From contig JBNMFK010000032.1 of the NCBI GenBank assembly GCA_051269965.1, positions 1-19,305 on the forward strand: a stretch of 19,305 nucleotides of DNA, read 5' to 3'. The notes under the pieces are model-generated. The model searched no databases and was not told the origin of the DNA. It saw only the letters and a list, made by a program, of their open reading frames with translations. The position numbers and the translations under genes were made by a program. Origin of the DNA: Arcticibacterium sp051269965 (GTDB lineage Bacteria; Bacteroidota; Bacteroidia; Cytophagales; Spirosomataceae). Shown here in pieces: positions 1-6,771 of the stretch. Positions within the stretch are counted from its first letter, which is position 1; each line of letters starts with the position of its first letter.

Positions 1-272
1 TTTTTTAGATCATCGGCTATATTCAATAATTCGGCCTTGGCTAACCTATATTCAGGTTGACTATAAGCATATTGCATTTTTTGGCGGTAATATTTTTGCC
101 TGTCTACTTTGAGGTAACTTCCCATTGCAGAGTCTCCGTTAGGGACTCTTCAATTCCATATCATAGCAACCAAATTCGTTTCAGGAAGAGAAAAGAATAA
201 TGGTAAATTTCATATTCTATTTCATCCATCTTTTGATAGAGGCTTTGTATATCATAGAAATTTACGCTAAAA
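1..272 (-). pseudogene. Decayed coding remnant at left edge, function unknown
   Basis: Reading the minus strand gives protein-like sequence in two frames. An upstream piece (about 272 down to 195) contains NFYDIQSLYQKMDEIEYE. A one-base frame change near 185-195 leads into PETNLVAMIWN, then a TGA stop (150-152), and the same frame continues with RVPNGDSAMGSYLKVDRQ and on past the window edge without another stop. The pieces are rich in Tyr, Gln, Lys and Glu, as in a real soluble or secreted protein. I do not recognise the family. An intact gene starting at the ATG at 125-123 and running off the edge cannot be excluded, but the coherent sequence upstream of the stop argues for a broken longer gene. 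Confidence 0.35.
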
Positions 273-433
273 AGCTAAGGTATACATCTTAATACCATTA
301 GTGGTATTGGAATTTAGATGACAATTTCTGAAGTACTCTTATTCCTTGGTTAAGTTCTATGAATTGTATGAAGTATACGAATGTATTAAGCTTACACATT
401 ATAAGGAAATTATAGGGTGATAAAACTCCATGG

Positions 434-472
434 GAGTTTCTGATACCTGTCTGCCGACAGACAGGGAAACTC
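434..472. repeat. Compound palindrome (8-bp perfect stem, 4-nt loop, outer 7-bp stem)
   Basis: CCTGTCTG (446-453) pairs perfectly with CAGACAGG (458-465) around the loop CCGA. GAGTTTC (434-440) pairs with GAAACTC (466-472), leaving a 5-nt bulge TGATA on the left side. The structure lies in otherwise AT-rich non-coding DNA and has no T-run immediately after it. It could be a dispersed repeat or a bidirectional transcription end. The rest of 273-748 shows no convincing gene; the minus-strand open frame at 298-522 has no recognisable protein character. Confidence 0.6.
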
Positions 473-748
473 TGCCAGAAAAAAAATATTAGTATACCTA
501 AAAAGTGTTTTAGTACACACAATAGATAATAATACTTAATGATTTCTCATACGAATGGCTTTTAAATATCTAATAATGAGTTAGATATAAATAATGTATC
601 AACTTGTTACCGTTAAATAAGTTTATTAGGAAATTTACCCCCCCTACATATATTGTGCCATCGATTGAAAAAGAGCTAGACAAATTCTTTATAAATTTAC
701 CATGCAATTGCGAGGACTAATTTACACGTATAAACTTTATCGTTCACA

Positions 749-2191
749 ATGAAAATAATAATAATGACACTACTTAGCACTGCCCTTGCATTTGTTGGAT
801 TGTGGGGATGTAATGATGATGAAATAATACCAATTGCTTATGAAGATGCTGTGATTTATCACATAGATACTTCTCAAATTGTAAATGTTTTTAGTAATTC
901 TAGGCTTCCATCTGAAATAGAGGTAGTAAAACAACTCGTGGTTGGTAATGAGGTCTATATTCCGAAAGGAGTGAAATTGCATGGCGTTCCTAAGGATAAA
1001 AACTATATTGAAAAAATCAAGAACAAAAATTTGCAAGGAAAACCTTTGAAATACTTGGCAATAGGCAGCAGTTTGACCGCGGGAGTTAGGGATGGGGGGT
1101 ATTTTAATGAGGGGATGATGACAAGTTTTCCAAATCTCTTGGCTCGTCAACTGGGTATAGAAGATTTTAAGATGCCGCTTTTTGATGAGACAGAATATAA
1201 TGGAACAGGCAGGAAAATTAGAACCGATGAGAACCCAAGTGGAGGCCCTTTTCAAAAATTCAATATTTCATCCAATAACTTGGGCATAGAAAGCATAGTT
1301 GAGGAAGAAATAATAAATAAGTATGGGGAAAAGGAAAAAATAAAACGTATCAAGCTTAAGGAATACAAAGGATATGTAGAGGATTTAGATGCTTTTGCCT
1401 TGCCGGGTATGCAAGTGGCCCGTTTAGGCTATGGCACTAATGATAAAAGTGCCATATATCTCGATAGGCTTCCAAAAAAGGAGAAGTATGAAAGATCCTT
1501 TTGGGATGGTTACGAGGCTCTGGTTAAGAAAAAGGTAGATGTTTTTACCATTGAAATGGGAAGCCAAGGGTTTATTGCTGAAGGGTCGGCATTTGAGGTT
1601 GTTCCAAATGGTGTTGAGCATCCAGCAATTTCAATTGCAAAAAAAATGATAGCCAATGGAGCCATTGGCTGTGTGGCTAATGTACCTGATTATTCGAAGT
1701 TTCCGGTTTATCATCAGATTAAATATGCCGACCTAAAAAAGGCCGTTTTTAATTCTGAGATAATTAGTCCCTTAACGGAGCAGGAGAGAGAAATGGTAGG
1801 ATATATTCCAAATTCTAAAATGGATTCTATGATGAGTCCAAAAGTTAATATTGCTCTCAAAAAACTAAATTTAAAGGGTGGAAAGGATATTTTAAGTTCT
1901 CTAGATATCATAGCCGTTTCCTATAATTCTTACATTGAATCTGCTTTAAAGGGAATTAATGTTCCAATGGTAGATTTATACGCTCTATTTGAGAATATAG
2001 TTAAAGGGAATTATGTTACACATGATGGTATAAAAGTAGATGTTGATCTAAAGACAGGTAATTTTTTCTCTTCTGATGGCATTTACCCCACTCCATTCGG
2101 AAATGCTATTATTGCTAATGAGTATATAAGAACCCTTAACAAGGCTTACAGATTAAACATCCCTCTTATTCCAACTAAGGAATATTTATAG
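749..2191 (+). CDS. SGNH/GDSL-hydrolase-like lipoprotein with altered catalytic residues
   Basis: 480 aa. The N-terminus is a lipoprotein signal: a hydrophobic stretch at residues 4-19, lipobox LWGC, and Cys21 as the predicted lipidated residue, so the protein should be anchored in the cell envelope. Residues 103-111 (LAIGSSLTA) match block I of SGNH hydrolases, with Ser108 in the nucleophile position. The usual block III G-x-N-D is replaced by G271-S272-Q273-G274. The C-terminal D-G-x-H-P-T motif reads D443-G-I-Y446-P-T, so the catalytic His is Tyr. Length and overall order match the large Bacteroidota SGNH lipoproteins. It starts at ATG and sits 16 nt upstream of the secreted esterase gene, probably in one operon. 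Seen: the motifs. Inferred: the protein may bind a substrate rather than hydrolyse it, or the gene may be early in decay. Confidence 0.75.
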   Translation: MKIIIMTLLSTALAFVGLWGCNDDEIIPIAYEDAVIYHIDTSQIVNVFSNSRLPSEIEVVKQLVVGNEVYIPKGVKLHGVPKDKNYIEKIKNKNLQGKPLKYLAIGSSLTAGVRDGGYFNEGMMTSFPNLLARQLGIEDFKMPLFDETEYNGTGRKIRTDENPSGGPFQKFNISSNNLGIESIVEEEIINKYGEKEKIKRIKLKEYKGYVEDLDAFALPGMQVARLGYGTNDKSAIYLDRLPKKEKYERSFWDGYEALVKKKVDVFTIEMGSQGFIAEGSAFEVVPNGVEHPAISIAKKMIANGAIGCVANVPDYSKFPVYHQIKYADLKKAVFNSEIISPLTEQEREMVGYIPNSKMDSMMSPKVNIALKKLNLKGGKDILSSLDIIAVSYNSYIESALKGINVPMVDLYALFENIVKGNYVTHDGIKVDVDLKTGNFFSSDGIYPTPFGNAIIANEYIRTLNKAYRLNIPLIPTKEYL

Positions 2192-2207
2192 AGAAACTCA
2201 CAAAAAA

Positions 2208-3581
2208 ATGTTAAAAATGAAATCAATTAGAAATATTCTAACACTATTGGTGTGCCTGTTAGGCAGTGTTTTGGTATATTCTCAACCAAATTTGCTTCAA
2301 AAATATAATGTTGGAACCGGGAATGGCTATGGTGCAATGCAATTTCTTTATCCTTTTGAGGGTGGTGTTATTCAAAGAAATTCATCTGGAAATGCTAAAG
2401 TTAGCTTCTGTATTCAGGTAAACTATGGACTACAAAATACTAGCAATTATACCTATAAATTGATCTTAGATCGTTTGGATCCGATTTCAGGGAATTCTAC
2501 GGGAGTAATAACAGTTATTCCAGGGAACCTAACCGTTTCTAATATGGCAGGTGAAATAGGAACGATTCAAAAAGATTTGACCATTGCAGGGGGCTGGTAT
2601 TCGGCTTCTGTTCAAGTTACGGATTTAATCAACAGTATCTCATGGACCGGTGTACACATTAAATTTGGAGTAGGAGACACTTTTCTGATTGCCGGTCAAA
2701 GTAATGCCAGAGGTTTTCCATCAGTTTGGGATACTGGACTTATAAGCTATGATAATACTCCAGGGTTAGTTCTTCCGGATGCCGTAAGGGTACTTACTGG
2801 ATTTAAACCAAAAGTGACAGAAGAAGTAAACCTATCAAATGATCCTGACTTCCTCTATAAGCGAAAACAGTTCGTGCTTCAAAATGGTTTTCCTCTCTTT
2901 CATACCTTAGAAAAGCTTACTCTAACTAAGGACATGGGGATTGGAGGAATAGATTGGTTTGAGAGACCCATTTTCCCATACGGAATGGCTTCTTGGTGCT
3001 GGGCACCTCTTGGTAGCAAATTAGTTAGCAATAGTTCAAATGTCCCAGTGCAATTCTTCAATTTTGCAATAGACAATTCAAGTATTGGCCACTGGCAAAA
3101 GAATCCTATAAACCCTGATCCTCCTGGAGGTCTTGGATCAACATTAGAAAGTCATTACAAGACATTGTCAGACTTTATTGGCTTTCAGGGTAGTGTGATG
3201 GGGTTTAGAAGTGTTTTATGGCATCAAGGAGAGAGAGATGTGACAGATGCAACATCTTCTGCCAATTATAAAACTCGTTTAGAAAGCTTAATTAATTCGA
3301 TACAAAATGATTTTGACCCATGGCAAAATACTCCAACACCTGGCAGGATATGGGAGCCGTTGAATTGGTTGGTTTCCAAGGTGTCCTATTCTACAGATGG
3401 GGGAAATCCTCCTAGTATCATCACAAATGATCCAACAAATATAAAAGGTGCTCAGGTTAGTGCTAATCCAGAGACTAACGGTTCAAACAAATTCCTTGGA
3501 ATAGATTCAGATGTTTTCGGTGTGGGTAGTAGAGGATCCGGAAAAAAATACATTTCACAGGAAGTACTCATAATCAAGTAG
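2208..3581 (+). CDS. N-terminal segment: signal peptide plus SASA/SGNH esterase domain lacking its catalytic His
   Basis: 457 aa, ATG start. Residues 8-25 form a cleavable signal peptide ending VYSQ. The FLIAGQSNARG motif (G163, Q164, S165, N166) is the block I signature of the sialate O-acetylesterase (SASA, PF03629-type) family, with Ser165 as nucleophile. WHQGE at residues 338-342 is the second family signature. The family's C-terminal catalytic His motif is HF; here CAT-TTC (HFTGSTHNQ) begins at 3551 in the -1 frame, just beyond the A7 run at 3542-3548. The reading frame therefore ends in a short aberrant tail (KYISQEVLIIK) before the catalytic His, and the 457-aa product should be inactive. 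An alternative start is Met4. Confidence 0.75.
   Translation: MLKMKSIRNILTLLVCLLGSVLVYSQPNLLQKYNVGTGNGYGAMQFLYPFEGGVIQRNSSGNAKVSFCIQVNYGLQNTSNYTYKLILDRLDPISGNSTGVITVIPGNLTVSNMAGEIGTIQKDLTIAGGWYSASVQVTDLINSISWTGVHIKFGVGDTFLIAGQSNARGFPSVWDTGLISYDNTPGLVLPDAVRVLTGFKPKVTEEVNLSNDPDFLYKRKQFVLQNGFPLFHTLEKLTLTKDMGIGGIDWFERPIFPYGMASWCWAPLGSKLVSNSSNVPVQFFNFAIDNSSIGHWQKNPINPDPPGGLGSTLESHYKTLSDFIGFQGSVMGFRSVLWHQGERDVTDATSSANYKTRLESLINSIQNDFDPWQNTPTPGRIWEPLNWLVSKVSYSTDGGNPPSIITNDPTNIKGAQVSANPETNGSNKFLGIDSDVFGVGSRGSGKKYISQEVLIIK
3542..3548 (+). other. A7 slippery run at the frameshift (A AAA AAA in phase)
   Basis: The zero frame reads GGA AAA AAA TAC, so the seven A residues form an A_AAA_AAA heptamer in the phase expected for -1 slippage. 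After a -1 shift the frame reads ATA CAT TTC ACA, restoring the esterase His motif. The same joining would follow from an eighth A lost by replication slippage or by a homopolymer sequencing error. No obvious stimulatory stem-loop was seen within about 15 nt downstream. Confidence 0.6.
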
Positions 3582-4303
3582 CTCAATTATGGAAAAATGC
3601 TAACTTGTTGCAAGGCAATGCCAAAGTCCCTGCCTACTTGTATCCAATTACAGTTTCTTTTAATAGCGGAAATAATACCTATACTTTAACACCTCCTTCA
3701 GGACTTGGGACTTACTATTGGGTAAAAAATGAAAATTCTCTTTCAGATCCAAGTACTCAAATAAAAACGGGTTCAGGACAGCTGATTGTTAGTAAGGATG
3801 AATCTCCTGATAGGGTTGTTTATACTTGTTTCATAAGTAACCCAGCAGCTACTTATTATTTAATGTGTCAACCGTTCGTAGTGCCAAACCAAGCGGATAG
3901 GATAGGCGTGTTAGATGTTCAAAGTATAAATTCTTTTAATTCTGGTGGAGGTGTAAAAACATTTGATGTCACATCTTCAAATGTAACTTGGAATGCATCA
4001 GCTTCTGGGAGCTGGTTAAGTTTATCAACTACTGTTGGGGGGCCGGGTGTGACCAGCATTAATTTAACTTCTGCTAGTAATTCAGGTTCATTAAGAAATG
4101 CTATAGTAACAGTAAATGGAACTACTACAAATGGACAAAGTATAACAAAAACCATAAATGTCTCCCAAAGTGGTAACTCTTCAGATATATCTTTAACAAC
4201 ACTTACTCCAACAAGTGCATACGCCGGAGCGGGAACCATCAACTACAATGGACTTAACATAGCAGGGAACACCATGAAAGTGAGTGGACAAACCTACACG
4301 TAG
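3551..4303 (+). CDS. Middle segment: end of esterase domain, BACON domain, start of NPCBM domain
   Basis: This frame continues the esterase: HFTGSTHNQVAQLWKNAN (from 3551) completes the SASA domain, so the segment has no independent start (only TTG codons at 3605 and 3608). About 3650-3880 is a Gly/Thr-rich beta region resembling an Ig-like or PKD-type spacer. About 3910-4175 matches the BACON pattern: a buried-Trp strand (VTWNASASGSWLSLS), then a T-V-x-G segment and a terminal INVSQSG. The NPCBM domain then begins (ISLTTLTPTSAYAGAGTINY). The segment stops at TAG 4301-4303 in the middle of that domain, where relatives typically read T-K-G-I-G-T-H-S. BACON domains are usually glycan- or mucin-binding modules of secreted Bacteroidota proteins. 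Confidence 0.6.
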   Translation, partial: HFTGSTHNQVAQLWKNANLLQGNAKVPAYLYPITVSFNSGNNTYTLTPPSGLGTYYWVKNENSLSDPSTQIKTGSGQLIVSKDESPDRVVYTCFISNPAATYYLMCQPFVVPNQADRIGVLDVQSINSFNSGGGVKTFDVTSSNVTWNASASGSWLSLSTTVGGPGVTSINLTSASNSGSLRNAIVTVNGTTTNGQSITKTINVSQSGNSSDISLTTLTPTSAYAGAGTINYNGLNIAGNTMKVSGQTYT

Positions 4304-5878
4304 GGTATAGGTACGCATTCCCAAAGTTCCATAGTTTACACTATTCCTTCTGGTTATACGCATTTTAATGGTTTGGTTGGTCGTGATGATGGCTCAGATA
4401 ATTGTGGCTGTGGAAGTACCTTGATGAATTTTCAGATAAAACTGAATGGGAGTACGGCTTGGAGCAGCAGTGCTCACGGCGAAAGCTCAGATGCCCAAAG
4501 TTTCTCCGTACCTCTGAATGGAGCCACACAGTTAGAGCTCTTTACAGATTATCAAGATGGGTCTTATTATGGAGACTGGGGAGATTGGATAAACCCTGTT
4601 TTAAGTGGTTCTGGCGAAGGTTCTACGGGTTCTCCTGCTCCACCACATACCATTTCGGCCAATCCCACTACTGTCGCTCCCAATGCTACAAGCCAGCTTT
4701 ATGCTACATGTGCTCAGGGCGTAGTTACTTGGAGTACCAATGCTACAGGAAGTCCAGTAAGTGTTAATCCTTCTGTCACCACTACTTATAATGTAAATTG
4801 TGTAGATGGAAGTGCATACAGTACCTCAGAAGCCGTAACTGTGAATGTTAACGGAGGAGGAGGTTCTTGTTCTGTAGTTACTAATAATTTAGTAATGGGT
4901 ACCTGGAGTGTTACTGGTGATCAGTTGGTTTCAAGATATCTTAATGGTTCATATTGGCTCGTTCAAAAAGTTAATGTTAATGGTGCTCAGTATGATGAAT
5001 TTGTGGTCAGGGGCTCGGAAATGCTTACTAGAGGAGATGTTTCATTGACAAATTCTTCATATTCGGGATTGGTTAATTGTTATTCTTGGCAATATTCTGC
5101 TTATGGAGGCTTATTGGGGCCGAATGCTACATCCTCACCCTCTTTTCCTACTCCTGGTGGTTTTTATGCTTACACAACCCAAGATAGAACACCTTATTAC
5201 AGCAATTATGTATCCTCTTCAAATTCATGTAGCGTGATTTCAAATAATCTGGTAATGGGTACTTGGAATGTCACTGGGCACCAGCTTGTTTCTAGATATT
5301 TTCATAATAATTATTGGCTTGTTCAAAAGGTGAATGTAAATGGAACCCAGTATGATGAATTTGTGATGAGGGGGTCGGCTATGCTCACACGTTCAGATGT
5401 GTCACTAAACAATAGCTCGTATTATAATTTGTACGACTGTTATGGTTGGGTATATAGTGATTATGGTAATTTGGTGGGGCCACCATCATCTACATTTCCA
5501 ACTCCTAGTGGCTATTATTATTTTACGGCCTCAGATGGCACACCATATTATACTAATTATTCGAATGGGTATAATAATGGCTCTAGGATGGGAGTGATTC
5601 CTGAGAAGCTTATAATGGAAGATTTAACCCCGTTTCTTTCCTTCACTCCAAATCCTAATGAAGGAGTTTTTGAAGCAATACTATACTTGAAAGAACCATC
5701 AGCCATTAAAATGGCGGTATTTAATTTCAGCGGCAAAGAGGTCTTTAGTAAAGATTCAGAAGGAATTAAAGGGTATAATAAATTTAATATTGAATTAGAT
5801 GATAAAATGCCCGGTGTTTATCTTTTGAAAGCAATTTCAGGAGAAAACCAAGAAACTAAAAAAATAGTAATAAACTAA
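4304..5878 (+). CDS. C-terminal segment: NPCBM remainder, Ig-like domain, tandem unknown domain, T9SS tail
   Basis: Same frame as the middle segment, directly after the TAG. GIGTHSQSSIVY and the following GRDDGSDNCGCGS complete an NPCBM (novel putative carbohydrate-binding module) domain ending near INPVLSGSG. Next is an Ig-like stretch with two Cys (YATCAQG and NVNCVDG). Two copies of an unrecognised domain follow (see 4868-5566). The end (SFTPNPNEGVFEAIL to GVYLLKA, then KKIVIN) is a T9SS type A sorting domain, which targets proteins through the gliding/PorSS export system to the surface or medium. A start at TTG 4373 would be artificial because it lies inside the NPCBM domain. The hairpin at 5900-5938 follows 22 nt after the stop. 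Confidence 0.65.
   Translation, partial: GIGTHSQSSIVYTIPSGYTHFNGLVGRDDGSDNCGCGSTLMNFQIKLNGSTAWSSSAHGESSDAQSFSVPLNGATQLELFTDYQDGSYYGDWGDWINPVLSGSGEGSTGSPAPPHTISANPTTVAPNATSQLYATCAQGVVTWSTNATGSPVSVNPSVTTTYNVNCVDGSAYSTSEAVTVNVNGGGGSCSVVTNNLVMGTWSVTGDQLVSRYLNGSYWLVQKVNVNGAQYDEFVVRGSEMLTRGDVSLTNSSYSGLVNCYSWQYSAYGGLLGPNATSSPSFPTPGGFYAYTTQDRTPYYSNYVSSSNSCSVISNNLVMGTWNVTGHQLVSRYFHNNYWLVQKVNVNGTQYDEFVMRGSAMLTRSDVSLNNSSYYNLYDCYGWVYSDYGNLVGPPSSTFPTPSGYYYFTASDGTPYYTNYSNGYNNGSRMGVIPEKLIMEDLTPFLSFTPNPNEGVFEAILYLKEPSAIKMAVFNFSGKEVFSKDSEGIKGYNKFNIELDDKMPGVYLLKAISGENQETKKIVIN
4868..5566 (+). repeat. Two tandem copies of a ~113-residue domain, 120-codon period
   Basis: Copy 1 runs about 4868-5212 and copy 2 about 5228-5566. 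Over the first 85 residues 63 are identical. Both start Cys-Ser-Val, share NNLVMGTW, QLVSRY, YWLVQKVNVNG, QYDEFV, MLTR-DVSL and NSSY, and end FPTP-G-Y followed by PYY-NY. Each copy has two conserved Cys (first residue and about residue 71) and many Trp/Tyr, which would suit a disulfide-stabilised sugar-binding fold. I do not recognise the family. Confidence 0.8.
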
Positions 5879-5899
5879 GGCATAGTTTTTTAGAAATTC

Positions 5900-5938
5900 A
5901 GCCCACTAAGCCACCAATATTTGGTAGCTTAGTGGGCT
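5900..5938 (+). terminator. Strong hairpin ending the esterase operon
   Basis: The arms 5900-5917 (AGCCCACTAAGCCACCAA) and 5921-5938 (TTGGTAGCTTAGTGGGCT) pair over 18 bp with one mismatch around a TAT loop. It lies between the stop of the esterase gene and the promoter of the next operon. No T-run follows on the plus strand, so it may act as a bidirectional or factor-dependent terminator or an mRNA 3'-end stabiliser. Confidence 0.65.
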
Positions 5939-6000
5939 AAATCTGTATGAGATGATTACTAAATATTAATTGATTATTTTAAAAAGAATAAAAAAGGTTG

Positions 6001-6008
6001 TACCTTTG
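6001..6008 (+). promoter_or_regulatory. Bacteroidota -7 box TACCTTTG for the DUF177-rpmF-plsX-fabH-efp operon
   Basis: TACCTTTG is a perfect match to the TAnnTTTG -7 consensus of the Bacteroidota primary sigma factor. The -33 region is weak: the nearest TTG (5970-5972) is further away than usual. Transcription would start around 6012-6016, which excludes any start codon before that for the downstream gene. Confidence 0.6.
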
Positions 6009-6027
6009 CAGCCTTGTTGTGAAAGAG

Positions 6028-6549
6028 GTGAAGAAAGAGCATACGAAATACAAAATTAACATTCAAGGGCTAAGTAATAATAGCCACGAATTTGACTTTG
6101 AAGGAGGTGAAGCTTTCTTTGAGTCTTTTGAGCAAGATATCATTGGAAAAGGACATTTTAAGGCACACATTGTGCTTTTGAAGTCCGAGACAATGATGAG
6201 GTTAAACATTGATATTAAAGGGAATATTGCACTTGTATGTGATAGAACCTTGCGAGGATATGAAGAGCCGCTAGATTTGCATGAAGTTTTCGTGTATAAA
6301 TTTGGCGATAGATTTGAAGAAGTAGCCGAGGATATGGAAATTATTCCAACCGAGGAAACAGAAATAAACCTAGCTAGAAATATCTTTGAGTATATTTGTT
6401 TAGCTGTACCAATGAAAAAGCTTCATCCTGATTATAGAGATGATGATGGCGGACTAATTTATTCTGATAATTTTGAGAAAAAAAATAGTTCTAAGGAAGA
6501 GATTGACCCAAGATGGGCGGCTCTAAAGAATTTGAAAAAAGATTTATAA
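6028..6549 (+). CDS. yceD: DUF177 family protein, YceD-like
   Basis: About 173 aa from GTG 6028. The protein has the DUF177 layout: an N-terminal basic start (KKEHTKYKINIQGLSN), an acidic middle, LVCDRTLRGYEEPL around the first conserved Cys, the ICLAVPMKKLHP motif, and a C-terminal DPRWAALKNLKK. DUF177/YceD lies next to rpmF in many bacteria and is required for normal 23S rRNA accumulation in E. coli, so a ribosome assembly role is likely. Start choice: the frame is open back to TTG 5998, but that codon overlaps the -7 box. GTG 6019 and GTG 6028 remain; 6028 fits the short Met-Lys-Lys starts of relatives. Leader length would be only about 5-15 nt, in line with the weak use of Shine-Dalgarno sites in this phylum. 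rpmF follows after 23 nt. Confidence 0.75.
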   Translation: MKKEHTKYKINIQGLSNNSHEFDFEGGEAFFESFEQDIIGKGHFKAHIVLLKSETMMRLNIDIKGNIALVCDRTLRGYEEPLDLHEVFVYKFGDRFEEVAEDMEIIPTEETEINLARNIFEYICLAVPMKKLHPDYRDDDGGLIYSDNFEKKNSSKEEIDPRWAALKNLKKDL

Positions 6550-6572
6550 AGATTTTATTAAAGACGTAAGTA

Positions 6573-6758
6573 ATGGCACATCCTAAACGGAAGATTTCAA
6601 AAACAAGAAGAGATAAGCGTAGAACACACGTTAATCTAGGGACTAAAACACTAGCTGTTGACGCTACTACGGGTGAAATTCACGTTCGTCATCGTGCACA
6701 TGTTTATGAAGGAAACCTTTTCTATAAAGGTAAATTGGTAGCTGAAGATTTCAAATAA
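6573..6758 (+). CDS. rpmF: Large ribosomal subunit protein bL32
   Basis: 61 aa, ATG start. MAHPKRKISKTRRDKRRTH is the highly conserved basic N-terminus of bL32. The C-terminal half has no CxxC...C zinc-binding cysteines, so this is the zinc-independent (C-minus) form. It binds 23S rRNA near the exit tunnel region of the 50S subunit. The position between DUF177 and plsX is the widely conserved arrangement that couples ribosome and lipid synthesis genes. Confidence 0.96.
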   Translation: MAHPKRKISKTRRDKRRTHVNLGTKTLAVDATTGEIHVRHRAHVYEGNLFYKGKLVAEDFK

Positions 6759-6771
6759 TCTAGCTATCAGC

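Larger units (their letters stand above)
2208..5878 (+). pseudogene. Large T9SS-secreted SASA-type esterase gene, interrupted by a frameshift and a stop
   Basis: Three consecutive open segments join into one ~1220-residue multidomain protein if one base is restored near 3542-3548 and the TAG at 4301-4303 is read as a sense codon. Predicted order: signal peptide, SGNH/SASA carbohydrate-esterase domain, BACON domain (about 3910-4175), NPCBM domain (about 4190-4600), Ig-like domain (about 4645-4850), two copies of an unrecognised domain (4868-5566), and a type A T9SS sorting domain (about 5630-5875). The second and third segments have no plausible start of their own (both begin only at in-frame TTG) and both begin mid-domain. 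Family knowledge suggests a secreted or surface glycan deacetylase with accessory sugar- or mucin-binding modules. As sequenced, the complete protein cannot be made without recoding. Only two lesions in 3.7 kb means very recent inactivation, a switchable gene, or sequencing errors. Confidence 0.8.

Noticed and set aside
608..625. 14-bp sequence TTATTTAACGGTAA shared in inverse orientation with 18654-18668
   Set aside because: A single AT-rich 14-mer match between opposite ends of a 19-kb window is expected by chance, and the flanks do not match.
680..748. Promoter for the SGNH lipoprotein gene
   Set aside because: Only an imperfect box (TAAATTTA) is present with poor -33 spacing, so I did not list it as a feature.
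770..1255. 161-codon open frame on the minus strand
   Set aside because: It lies entirely inside the SGNH lipoprotein gene in antisense, with no motif or start context of its own; a shadow frame.
3919..4242. 107-codon minus-strand frame inside the BACON region
   Set aside because: Antisense of a Ser/Thr/Val-rich repeat region; such composition keeps the opposite strand open by chance.
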